64,000 nucleotides of DNA from Saccharum officinarum. Its lineage: Eukaryota; Streptophyta; Magnoliopsida; Poales; Poaceae. The notes under the pieces were generated by a model. That model had not been told where the DNA came from. It did not search any database and was given only the letters and a program-made list of their open reading frames with translations. This document shows, one piece after another, positions 32,108 to 41,522 of the stretch. The position numbers and the translations under genes are program-made. The stretch is from the NCBI GenBank assembly GCA_020631735.1, contig CM036162.1:89948401-90012400 (forward strand), in the 5' to 3' direction. The first letter of the stretch is position 1; each line of letters starts with the position of its first letter.

Positions 32108-32342
32108 GGCCTCGTTTAGATTACAATTTTTTCAACTCGGACTACTGTAGTACTTTCGTTTGTATTTGACAAATATTGTCCAATCATGGACTAACTAGGC
32201 TCAAAAGATTCGTCTCGTGATTTACAACTAATATGTGTAATTAGTTATTTATTTTACCAACATTTAATGCTCTATGCATGCGTCTAAAAATTGATGTGAT
32301 AGAGAGAGTGAAAAAACGGACGGAAGGGAAGAGAACAGGCCC
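32108..32342. mobile_element. Tourist-like MITE
   Basis: The left end GGCCTCGTTTAGATTAC and right end GAGAACAGGCCCC bound family words TTTGACAAATATTGTCCAATC, GATTCGTCTCGTGATTTAC and CATTTAATGCTC. Confidence 0.6.
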
Positions 32343-32561
32343 CAGTTCCACATTTCAGAAACCGTGGTTTCTACTTTATTATCAGCCAGGCCGCTTAAGA
32401 TATACGGAGTAGGCAACTTGGGAGCATCAACAACGCTCAACGCTTGATTCGAAGGAACGATAATGCCACATCCTTCAAAGGGGGCTGTTGAAAAAACTAA
32501 CCCTTCATTCATTTTAGATCGAATCGGAAAGATGCGAATTTATACAGAACAGGATATCGGG

Positions 32562-32615
32562 GTGTGTTTAGTTCCGCGAAAAAGGTTATAAAAAAAGTAT
32601 TGTAGCACGTTTGGT
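32562..32615. mobile_element. Left end of a Tourist-like MITE cut by the assembly gap
   Basis: GGGTGTGTTTAGTTCCGCG followed by GTATTGTAGCACGTTTGGT matches the family's left end. The rest is lost in the N run. Confidence 0.5.
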
Positions 32616-32715
32616 NNNNNNNNNNNNNNNNNNNNNNNNNNNNNNNNNNNNNNNNNNNNNNNNNNNNNNNNNNNNNNNNNNNNNNNNNNNNNNNNNNNNN
32701 NNNNNNNNNNNNNNN
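32616..32715. other. Scaffold gap of exactly 100 N
   Basis: 100 N is a conventional placeholder for a gap of unknown size. Sequence on the two sides should not be assumed adjacent. Confidence 0.97.
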
Positions 32716-33669
32716 AAAGCCTCCGGCGCTCGGCAAAAAAGAAGTGGAATTTTCCGGTACGTGTAATAAAAATAAAAATAAATCCAAAACCCTTTACAAA
32801 AAATCAAATCCTGCATTTCATAAACTCTAACTATCATCAATAACATTAACAATAGTCATATAATTTATTTTTGTTATCCACCTCCATCCTTATGCATGAG
32901 CAATAATCTGTGAGGTAACCCTATATATGTTTGCATCTAATAGCCACCCTTGTCGTCTATAGAGTATAGATTATATAAGCAACAACTTAAATTGACATCT
33001 ACTACCCACATTTTCCATCCTTAAATATATACTAAAATATTGCCTCATTTTTTTCTTCTAAAACTAACACATACTATATTATGAAAAACCAGCCATAAAA
33101 TACACTTCCGTTTGTTTCTAAATAGCCACTTATATTACTATTAATATGCTAAAAACTAGTCCGAAATAAACATACATGTTATGTGCCATAATGCAGAATA
33201 AGTGTATATGCATTTATAAATGATAATATATATTTCTAAAGTTTAGTTTAGTAATCATGAAAAATATTACCCTGAAAATCACAGTAATAATTAATTTTCA
33301 TTATATTTAAACTCATGTAACTTTGCTACATTAGATAGATTTATGCAATTGCACTAGACTTTTAACTTAAAATATGTATAAAAGATTGTAGCCACTAATA
33401 GAATCAGAATTTAAAAACCAAAATATAGATTCATGACATATGGAGCACATGTTGAAGACACATAGAGATACTATACTAAGTGGAAGAACTATGAACGAAT
33501 ATGTATGAAAATCGAATAGTAATTTGTAAAATGCATCACAAATGTGTAGAGATTGCATAGTATCTATATGGGTATTATGTCAGAAAATAGATAGAGAGAT
33601 AAAGCATAAAAATATGAGCAATTTTGATTAGTTGTGTACTAAATTTATCCACGAGCTTTGTAACACTAA
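32716..33669. other. AT-rich intergenic DNA, no gene seen
   Basis: It is strongly AT-rich (many ATATAT and TAAAAA words) without open frames of note on either strand and without terminal repeats that I can match. Confidence 0.5.
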
Positions 33670-33856
33670 TCTATACCTAATATTTAAAAGAAAAATTTCT
33701 GTAGTTTTTTTTTGTTTCCGCCCTTTTTCTGTCTGTCGTGCCTCTCCTTCTGTGTTTTCTTTCTTCTGTCCGTCTATTCTGTTTCCGTGTCCATGTTGGA
33801 TTTTAAAATGAGTCCATCGATTAACCGGGTACGGCTCACCTGCTTTTCCGTTGAGG

Positions 33857-34097
33857 CACCCTTTAGATGACAAAAATTTTGCCAAAATTTTTAGATTTCC
33901 CGTCACATCGAATCTTTGAACGCATACATGAAGCATTAAATATAGATAAAAAAATAAAACTAATTACACAGTTTAGACGAAATGAACGAGACAAATCTTT
34001 TAAGCCTAATTAGACTATGATTGGACAATATTTGTCAAATAACAATGAAACTGTTACAGTAGCTTTTCGCCAAAAATTTTGCCAACTAAACAGCCTC
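33857..34097. mobile_element. Tourist-like MITE inside the Helitron
   Basis: GGCACCCTTTAGATGAC pairs with CAACTAAACAGCCTC. It shares GAAGCATTAAATATAGATAA and ATTGGACAATATTTGTCAAA with its sisters. The ends are a little degraded. Confidence 0.55.
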
Positions 34098-34235
34098 TGA
34101 AAGGAAGTCTGCAGCAGAGAAAAGTATTCCGTTCCGCTCGATAGTGCCCCCGCAGCAGAGAAAAGTATTAGTTCTGCTCGATAGTGCCCCGCTATATTCC
34201 ATTCCGCTCGATAGTCCCCTCGCAGTTTCACAGCA

Positions 34236-34482
34236 GGGTCACGTTTGGATTGCAATTTTTTTTTTTTGAACCCGATAAATAATACTATTTTTATCTTATT
34301 TGACAAATATTGTCTAATCGTGGACTAACTAGGCGCAAAAGATTCATCTCGTGATTTTCAACTAAACTGTGTAATTAGTTATTTTTTACCTACATTTACT
34401 GCTTCATGCATGAGTCCAAAAATTGATGTGATAGAGAAAGAGTGAAAAAATTCTAATTTTTAGGTACATCTAAACAAGGCCC
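34236..34482. mobile_element. Tourist-like MITE inside the Helitron
   Basis: GGTCACGTTTGGATTGC at the left and CATCTAAACAAGGCCC at the right bound the family interior (GATTCATCTCGTGATTTTC, ACATTTACTGCTTCATGC). Confidence 0.6.
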
Positions 34483-35099
34483 AGAGATAATTCCTGCGCC
34501 CGCGGCCATCAGAGGAAAGAAGAGAAAAATACACGGGACAAAATTTCTCTGCCCTAGCGGCCATCACATCACAGGAAAAAAAAGAAAAAAATACTAGCAG
34601 TGTAGAGTTCGAACCAGAGCGTACATAAACGATGGGATGTTTAGATACCACCCTGGTATTAGTAGACTAAAGCTCATTAAATTAAGTAATAAATAGTAAA
34701 AATAAAAACCCTTATCAATCCATGAAAACATGGTTGCATGCTGTGGAGAATAATAATCTTGTAAAACTCAGGAAAAGGCACATTCATAAATTTTCGTCTG
34801 TTCGTCTCGCCAATATATAAGCGGTGGAGACTTTAAGTCTGTACGGTAGTAGCGTTGGGGCAAGGAGAAGGAAAGAAGAAATCGGCCAGACACCCAAATC
34901 GAATCCAAAACGAGCTGTAAATTGAATGAAAAAGGAGTAGAGTTGGAGCTGACGTGGGGGCAAGAAATTCTCAAATCCATAACGTTAAACGTAAGAGAAG
35001 CAAATTGAGGAGAAGCAAATTGAGGCCACACTCACGAGATAATAAGGAGATCATAGATAGCAGTCCAATATATATAAGAAAAATCCCCTACGAAGCAGA

Positions 35100-35870
35100 T
35101 CACACGACGATTCGACCCTAGCCACGAGGAACTTCGCCTCGAAAAAGGAAGGATGTGTGGCCGCAAGGGGACTTTGATCTGGCTAACCAGCCGTCGATCC
35201 ACGCACCTGGCCGCTTGCGACCGTCGGGACACTTGAGCGCCACGCTGCAGGGCGGCTCGCCGCCCGTGCGGCCACCAGGGACACGGGCCATGCGGTCGCC
35301 GGGGCGCCTGGGATGCCCGTTCGCGACCGCCGAGATGCCTGATTGCCACTGCAAGGCGGCTCGATAGAGGCATGGAGCCACGCGCAGCCACCGCTGCACG
35401 CGAGCTGGCATGAATCCGTGGGGGCATGCGGCCACCAGGGACGTGGGCCACGCAACTGCCAGGATGCCTGAGCTCGCCGCTCGCGGCCGCTGGGACGCCT
35501 GAGCGCCACTGCAGGGTGGCTCGACCAAGCCGCCCGTGTGCCCACCAGGGACGCGGGCCACGCGGCCGTCGGAGTTCCTGGCCTCGCTTCTCCCGACTGC
35601 CAGGAGGCCTGAGCGCCACTGTAGGCAGCTCGACGGGGCCGTGCGCGGCCTCTGTTGCACGGGAGCTCTGGCGAGCGGCCTGGCGGCAGCGCGTCTCAGT
35701 CCGCCATGCGCTCTCCCGCCGGCGGCTCTCCTCAGTCTGGCCCCGCGCGTCTTGAAGCCTGCGGCGACCACCTGCGCTGGTGCTCCTCTCTCTGGCGACT
35801 GGTGCGAGAAACACGAAGGGAGAAGGAAAGAAATGAGCTAGGGTTTTGGGGAGCCGAAGGTTGTTCCGCA
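35100..35870 (-). repeat. GC-rich segment with degenerate internal repeats in the Helitron; possible captured transcript leader
   Basis: CCACCAGGGACxxGGGCCA followed by a GC-rich 25-mer and GCCT recurs at about 35270, 35430 and 35540, with GCCACxGCAGGGxGGCTCG between the copies. Frames of 217-279 residues on the minus strand stay open through it but are low-complexity (Arg/Ala/Gly/Pro), with no domain recognised. Read on the minus strand, the 35850-35750 end looks like a plant 5' leader (AAACCCTAGCTCATTTC, then CT-rich). This may be host gene sequence captured by the Helitron, but nothing proves translation. Confidence 0.4.
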
Positions 35871-36278
35871 CAAGCGTGTCCTCGGCCGTCGGATGGGATT
35901 AGATGGCTTAGATTGAGCCAAGCCTTAGCTGGCTGGCGGGCCTACGTGACCCGGTGTGGGTGCACGGCCCAGCCTAGGTAACCATGCTTAAGGCCTCTGC
36001 GGTCGTTCAGCAGGCCGAAAGGCCATAAAGGGCCTCTCTGTTTTCAAGATTTGGGTCAAAATAAGCAAACAATTAAGTCTCAGTTTAATTTATTTTCAGT
36101 GGTCGCTCAAAAAAAATATTTTCAGTGCTTATAATTTGCTGTTTTATTTAAAGATTTGTTTAAGCACCGTTAAGTAAGTAATATTGTCCACTATAAATTA
36201 AGTCATCTCCAAATGTAAGACTATTTAATAAACTATGTGTCCCGTGCTCCCGTTGCAACGCACGAGCATTTTTACTAG

Positions 36279-36784
36279 TGTTTCATATAAGATATGCAAT
36301 GTCATAAAAAAAAGAAACTTGATGCTCATCCGGACCACGAGCCCATGTGGCAAACGATTTGTGCGATACGTTTGGTTTGCTGCCGAACATTTGTCACACC
36401 TAAACTTTTGTGAATTATGTTGGATATATTATGGGCTTGGCCTATATAATATTTAATAAATCAAATAAACTCTATGGCCCGTATTAACGCGCGATATATG
36501 GTTTAATACATACGAGATTTTGACTAGATGTTAACTCAGTTTATATGGTTAGACATTGTCTATCTATATTGAGAAGCTAGGAAAATAACGTAGGTGTGCC
36601 ACACGCGCGCATGCCACTGGTGGCCGGGCGTGGGCAGGTGACGAACGAGCGGACGGATGGACGGGACTAGTTTTGCCAATCAAATCACATAATTACGGGA
36701 GTTAGTTCCTTTTTGTGTTAGTGGCGGCTTTATGGTAGAAGTTTCGTCTGTTACTGCCGTCCCCATCCTTGGCTCCTCCATCAG
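36279..36784. other. Intergenic DNA, no gene seen
   Basis: AT-rich sequence follows the Helitron end, with a small GC patch around 36590-36660. No exon or repeat terminus is evident. Confidence 0.35.
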
Positions 36785-37330
36785 TCATTTCCTTCGCTTT
36801 TGAGACAACCACATATTCAGTTGTTCTCTGGTTCTCCTGGCTCCTCCGTCAGTCATTTCCTTCGCTTCTGAGACAACCACGTATTCCAGCTGCTCTGTGA
36901 TTCTCTCTGTCCCAGTTCCGGCCTCTGAAATGCCTGCCGTCTTCGAGTTCGCTTGCTCGGATGAAGGGCGACAATTATGTTTTTGGGGAGTGTCGATGGC
37001 GGCATGACTACTCACTTCATCCTCTACTTCCTAGAGGATCGCTGGTGATCGGCACAGCTTCTCATCTGCACTGCATCAAGCTTATAATCTCGGCTCTTCT
37101 GTCAGTCATTTCCTTCACTTCTGAGACAACCACATATTCAGCTGCTCTCTGGTTCTCCCCGTCCTGGTTCCTGCACACACAGGAACTGGGAGAGTAGGCC
37201 TCCGGAACGTCTGCCGTGTTCGAGTTCGCTTGCTCGGACGAAGGGCGACAATTACGTTTTTGGGGAGTGTCGCGGCGACACGACTACTCACTTCATCCTC
37301 TGCTTCCTGGAGGATCGCTGATGATCGGCA
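36785..37330 (+). repeat. Tandem duplicated block, ~280-bp unit
   Basis: CAGTCATTTCCTTCxCTTxTGAGACAACCAC occurs at about 36782, 36848 and 37101. The longer unit (GTCTTCGAGTTCGCTTGCTCGGA through GGCACAGCTTCTCATCT) occurs at about 36929-37065 and 37208-37345. It is followed by TACATCGATAAGCACTATG and a good donor (CCGCTGG|GTATGTTT) near 37413, so this may be the edge of an old exon. No product was recognised. A copy lies at about 57952-58520. Confidence 0.6.
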
Positions 37331-37464
37331 CAGCTTCTCATCTACACTGCATCAGGCGGGACGACTACATCGATAAGCACTATGTCATCGAGTGCATCCG
37401 GCTCTGCCGCTGGGTATGTTTCTGGAACGAATTCTTTAAGGTCTTGGCTATCAATCCTTAGTTT

Positions 37465-37705
37465 GGCTGTGTTTAGATGGGGGTGTAAAATTTTTGGAAG
37501 CACAGTAACTCTTTCGTTTTTATTTGGCAATTAGTGTCTAATCATGAGCTAATTAGGTTCGAAAGATTCGTCTCGTGATTTACAACCAAAATGTGTAATT
37601 AGTTATTTTTTATCTATATTTAATGCTCCATGCATACGTCCAAAGATTCGATGTAACGGGGAATCTTATAAAATTTTTGGAACTTTAAAGCAACTAAACA
37701 CTGCC
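37465..37705. mobile_element. Tourist-like MITE with TTT flanks
   Basis: GGCTGTGTTTAGATGG at 37465 pairs with CAACTAAACACTGCC ending at 37705, with TTT at 37462-37464 and 37706-37708. The same element is at 58630-58870. Confidence 0.65.
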
Positions 37706-38119
37706 TTTGAGTATCATTTACATTCTACTGCGCAGCGCACACGCGTCCATCTACTACGCAGCGCACCGCTCAGCCTGCTCCTCTCTCTCTCTCCCATTCC
37801 CTCCTTCCCGACATCGGCCGCACCGCACCGTCCACGCGCCCTCTCCCCTCTGATGGCTGCGGCGGTGGGCTCTCACCATCACCACCAATTGCTCTAGCAG
37901 CGCGCGGCCGGTCCCCGACCCTCCCCCGACTCGCGGTGGCGTGGCCCCGCTCCTCCCCTACTGGCGGCGCGCGGCTCTCCCCTTCCCCGACTCGCGGCGT
38001 CGCGGCCCCGCTCCTTCCTCGACCCGCGGCAGTGCTGATTCGCGCCCTTCCCTGATCAGCGGCGTCAGCCCCTTCCCCCACGCGCGCTCGGCTCCCCGGA
38101 CGCCGCTCGCGAAGGGCTC

Positions 38120-39883
38120 GTGCGCGGCTGCCCCGCACCGACGCTAGCAGATCTCCGCACAGCTCGCGCGGGCGTCCCTGTTGAATCTAGTGTTCGACGC
38201 TGGCGATGCGTCCTCGGGCTCCATCTGCCCGATGTCCGTTTCCTCCGGTGGGTGGTGTGGTGCGGCGGCCATGAACTCCAGCGGATGCGACATGAGTTTC
38301 TCTACCTCACCGTTATTGCAACAGCTTCCTGCAGTTCATACAGTTTCTGGCTTTCTGCTGCTGTGTCTGAACATTTTTGCTTTGTGCAATCAGGAACGGG
38401 CCTGCTCCCAGCCGTGCGTGGTGCACCAGACCCCCTTCGAGGGCCACCAGTCTGATACCGGTCACCACCGGTGGCAGGTTCAAAGCCTTTGGCAGTGCAG
38501 CCCCTCATCAAGGTGCTGTAATCTCTGAATCCCATCGAGACAATAAATTAGGATGATGCTGGTGAACTCTGTGAATGCCTATAGTATTAGCGTTAGATTT
38601 CATACTCTGAAGAAATTAATATCATAGCTACTCGAGTCTGTTACTTCTGAACCTGCAACCAGTTATAAGCCTAATGGCTGGCCAACTCCTTTTTAGAAAT
38701 TAGACTTGCCCGGTTGTACTTAGAATTTGCAGTTTCTACTTTACAAAAATTTGGCTCACTCGATAGATACATGACTTATATATAGATTAGAAATCTCAAC
38801 TGTTTGATTTTTTTAGTGGAATGACCTCTTATTTGCAATTCGATTTTGAATCCTAATACAATATTTCTATGGTTAACACCGGCAACAGATTATACTGTGC
38901 CACCTTTCTGTTCAATCATTAAACTAGTCACATCATCACCCTGTCTCTGTTTGTTTTTTGCAAATAAACCGGGATTTGGAGTAGGGGGTGGAGCTGTGGG
39001 TTGAAAATGAACACAAACATTATACTTGTTTTTTCATAATACAAAACCTGTCTAATTAGGAAGACATTGGTGCCTAATTAATGACACTTAAGTTGCCTAA
39101 GAAAATGCAGCTTCTTGTAGCCGGCTGTTGCTAGTTTGCCTGTAAAAGTAAACTAGAATATACTGTAGGTATAACTGTAATAAGCTGCAGCCACAACAAA
39201 ATAATCGTAGCCGAGCAGGTCGATTACCCATATTTTCTTCATGTGAGTTTTTGATTTCTAAGCATACATGGAAATACCGGATGTCACACACGATTGAGCT
39301 AGCTGCTCTTGTTGTATTGTCATTATTGTAGACATTTTAACTGTAATGTTTTTGCTTCCTGCTATATACAAATGTAATGACAACAACTCTTTTTTGTGTA
39401 TGCATTTACAGTACAGGCTCTTATGTTATGGGTTGCAAATGAACAGACACAGACACTATACTTGCCTTTTCAGAATATATAAATTGCCTATTTAGGAAGA
39501 CTATGTTGCCTAACGAATAAAACTTAAATTGCCTAAGAGAAATGTAGCTGGTGTTTAGGTTTTATGGAGGTGTCAATAATTAGGATTTAGAGCTGAATAA
39601 TTAGCAATTAGTCATTTTTGGGCATTGTGCAAGTACTCGTCCCTTAGCCTAATTATTTATCACGTCACAATCACCCTTTTCAGTCTAAAAATATGTTTAA
39701 CCAACTGGTTCTTGTTTCAGGTATACCATCACAAAAACCTTTTGCATTGCTTTTGTCACGAGATTCGATGTTCCTATCTTTCTGGCCAATACTTCTCTGC
39801 TATTGGATTGTGCTCTTTTGTCCTGACAATGAAGCGACAGATTGTGCAACAGATTGTGCATATGATCAAGTATTGGAAAGCAG
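38120..39883 (+). CDS. Putative spliced gene of unknown function (copy 1)
   Basis: I infer a + strand transcript from splice signals and indel pattern, not from homology. A GC-rich leader (37740-38160) precedes an ATG-rich stretch from about 38231 (MSVSSGGWCGAAAMNSS, FSTSPLLQQLPAV). An acceptor TGCAATCAG lies at 38393 and a donor TCATCAAG|GTGCTG near 38511. A further exon with clean borders (TTTCAG|GTATACC at 39721, AAAGCAG|GTGAGA at 39883) is 163 bp. Compared with the second copy, this one lacks 3 bases near 38250 and has 12 extra bases near 39847; both are multiples of three. I do not recognise the product. The true start, exon 1 donor and 3' end are unknown, and a noncoding transcript is equally possible. 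Confidence 0.3.
38530..39720. other. Probable intron or intergenic AT-rich sequence
   Basis: It contains repeated words TTGCCTAAGA/GAATACATAAATTGCCTA and no terminal repeats. If the unknown gene is real, this is its intron. Confidence 0.3.
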
Positions 39884-41522
39884 GTGAGACCTCTATGTTT
39901 CTGAGCTAGTGTGTTTCCTTTTTACTTCTTTGGAAGGGCAGATCATGCTTTGTAACAGAGTTTCTCAAAAGTTAATAAGAAACGGTTTTCAGGCAAATGT
40001 TTTTTTGGTCATGTTAGTGCTTCTCTAGACTATGTTGATAGTTCCTGTTCGTTCAGGCAAATAGTCCATGGGTGATCATTTGTCTGACGTTTTCATATTT
40101 CCTTTCGCATTGGTCAGTGGTACTTGAACTTTGAGCCCCTGTAATTTCGTTATCTTGGTAATAAAATTCGGTTTTTACCATTGTGGGAAAAAATAACAAA
40201 TTGTTTTATGCCATGTGGTTTGTATTGCGAATTGTGTCTATTGTCTAGGTCTAATCAATAGTAAACTATACTTGCCTTTTCAGAATACATAAATTGCCTA
40301 TTTAGGATACATAAATTGCCTTATCAGAATACATAAATTGCGAATTAGTGTAATGGCTCAGTTCAACCCAATAGATTAGCCTGCAGGTCATGTAATTTCT
40401 ACATAGGCTTAAATTATATAACTGAAATTTCTGCATGGTGGGGAAATTTGTTATGATGGTGCATTTTTATTGCTTTATTATATCAGTTGCATGATAGCAT
40501 GAACTTTTTCCTGATAGGTTCAATTGCTTCAAATTTGATTTGCTTATATACCAAAACTACAACCATTAGGAATGATCTTTGTTTAAATATTATTTGATAG
40601 GCAATTTAAGTGTCATTTGTTGGGCAACAATATGCTTTTAAATAGGCAATTTAGCCTTTTTTGTTGTAAATCTGGGGGTAGGTCATTAAGATGATTCCTA
40701 TGCATGCAACGTGTGCTGCTATATCATGACATGTAGGCAACAAACTTATGACACATGTTATTTTTTTAACATGTAGGATGCAGGCCATGTTCAGTAGTAC
40801 AGAGAAGCAAGATAAGGGCCATGTATAGAGAAGAATGTGTAAATTTATGTTTTTCCTACGGTACTAGATGTATAGTGTTGTGCTTTTCAAAAAACTGCAG
40901 ATGCAAATGTATTTTTTTCTTGAATACATTGTCCTTTTTGTGAACATGTACATGCAGTACCTAAAAGTATATGTCTGGGGCTGATTTTGCCTTATTCCCA
41001 TAAAACATAAAACTGTGGTCGTATCTGGGCCTGAGCTGTGCAAGACGCGAGGACGAGAAACAAGCCAACGTTAATTAGCATCTTGCAAAAAAATTCCTTT
41101 TCAATTAGCATCTTGCAAAAAAAAAGTTCCAATCCTTAATTGCAGTGTGCGTGCGGGAGGTCTAATGCATGCGTGCATTAGCTGCTTCTTTTTTTTTATG
41201 AGAAATCTATCCACGGTAGATTGGGGTCTGGAAAAAGCCCAGGCCCAACGGACGGAGACGGATTGATGCCGTGTAGAAGCTTCCACCAGCCTCGTGGCCC
41301 ACCGTCAGCCACAGATTTGTCCTGGTGAGAATCACAGAAATGCCCCTGGCCGCCATTTCTTTCCCCTCTTCCAAGCCAATGCCGCGGACCGCGAGGGGTT
41401 TAAGAGAAGGGAGCGCTGCCGCCGCCGCCCACTAGGGTTTTTCGGATCTCGCCTCCTCCTCCTCCTCCCTCCCGCGCCCGCAAGCCGCCGTTGGAAGTCG
41501 CGCCCAAGACCTAGTGCCAGCG
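39884..41522 (+). promoter_or_regulatory. Upstream region of mtHSP70
   Basis: AT-rich DNA to about 41270 has repeated GAATACATAAATTGCC words near 40280-40340. The GC-rich 5' leader of mtHSP70 starts at about 41330 and includes a (CCT)n run near 41450-41470. A 9+ bp length change in that run and a small insertion before the start codon distinguish it from the second copy. No certain TATA box was identified. Confidence 0.4.

Larger units (their letters stand above)
33670..36278 (+). mobile_element. Complete-looking Helitron (2.6 kb), non-autonomous
   Basis: The 5' end is TCTATACCTAATATTTAAAAG at 33670, preceded by A. The 3' end has a hairpin around GTTGCAACGCACGAGC and CTAG at 36275-36278, followed by T. 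Insertion between A and T with TC and CTRR ends is the Helitron rule. No Rep/helicase frame is present. It carries two Tourist-like MITEs and a GC-rich segment (35100-35870) that looks transcript-derived. A nearly identical 3' part is present at 55815-57444. Confidence 0.75.

Noticed and set aside
32509..32852. Open frames spanning the N run
   Set aside because: They are artefacts of translating N as any residue.
35032..35871. 279-residue minus-strand protein in the Helitron
   Set aside because: Several overlapping frames are open because of GC repeats. There is no recognised domain, so it is described as repeat rather than CDS.
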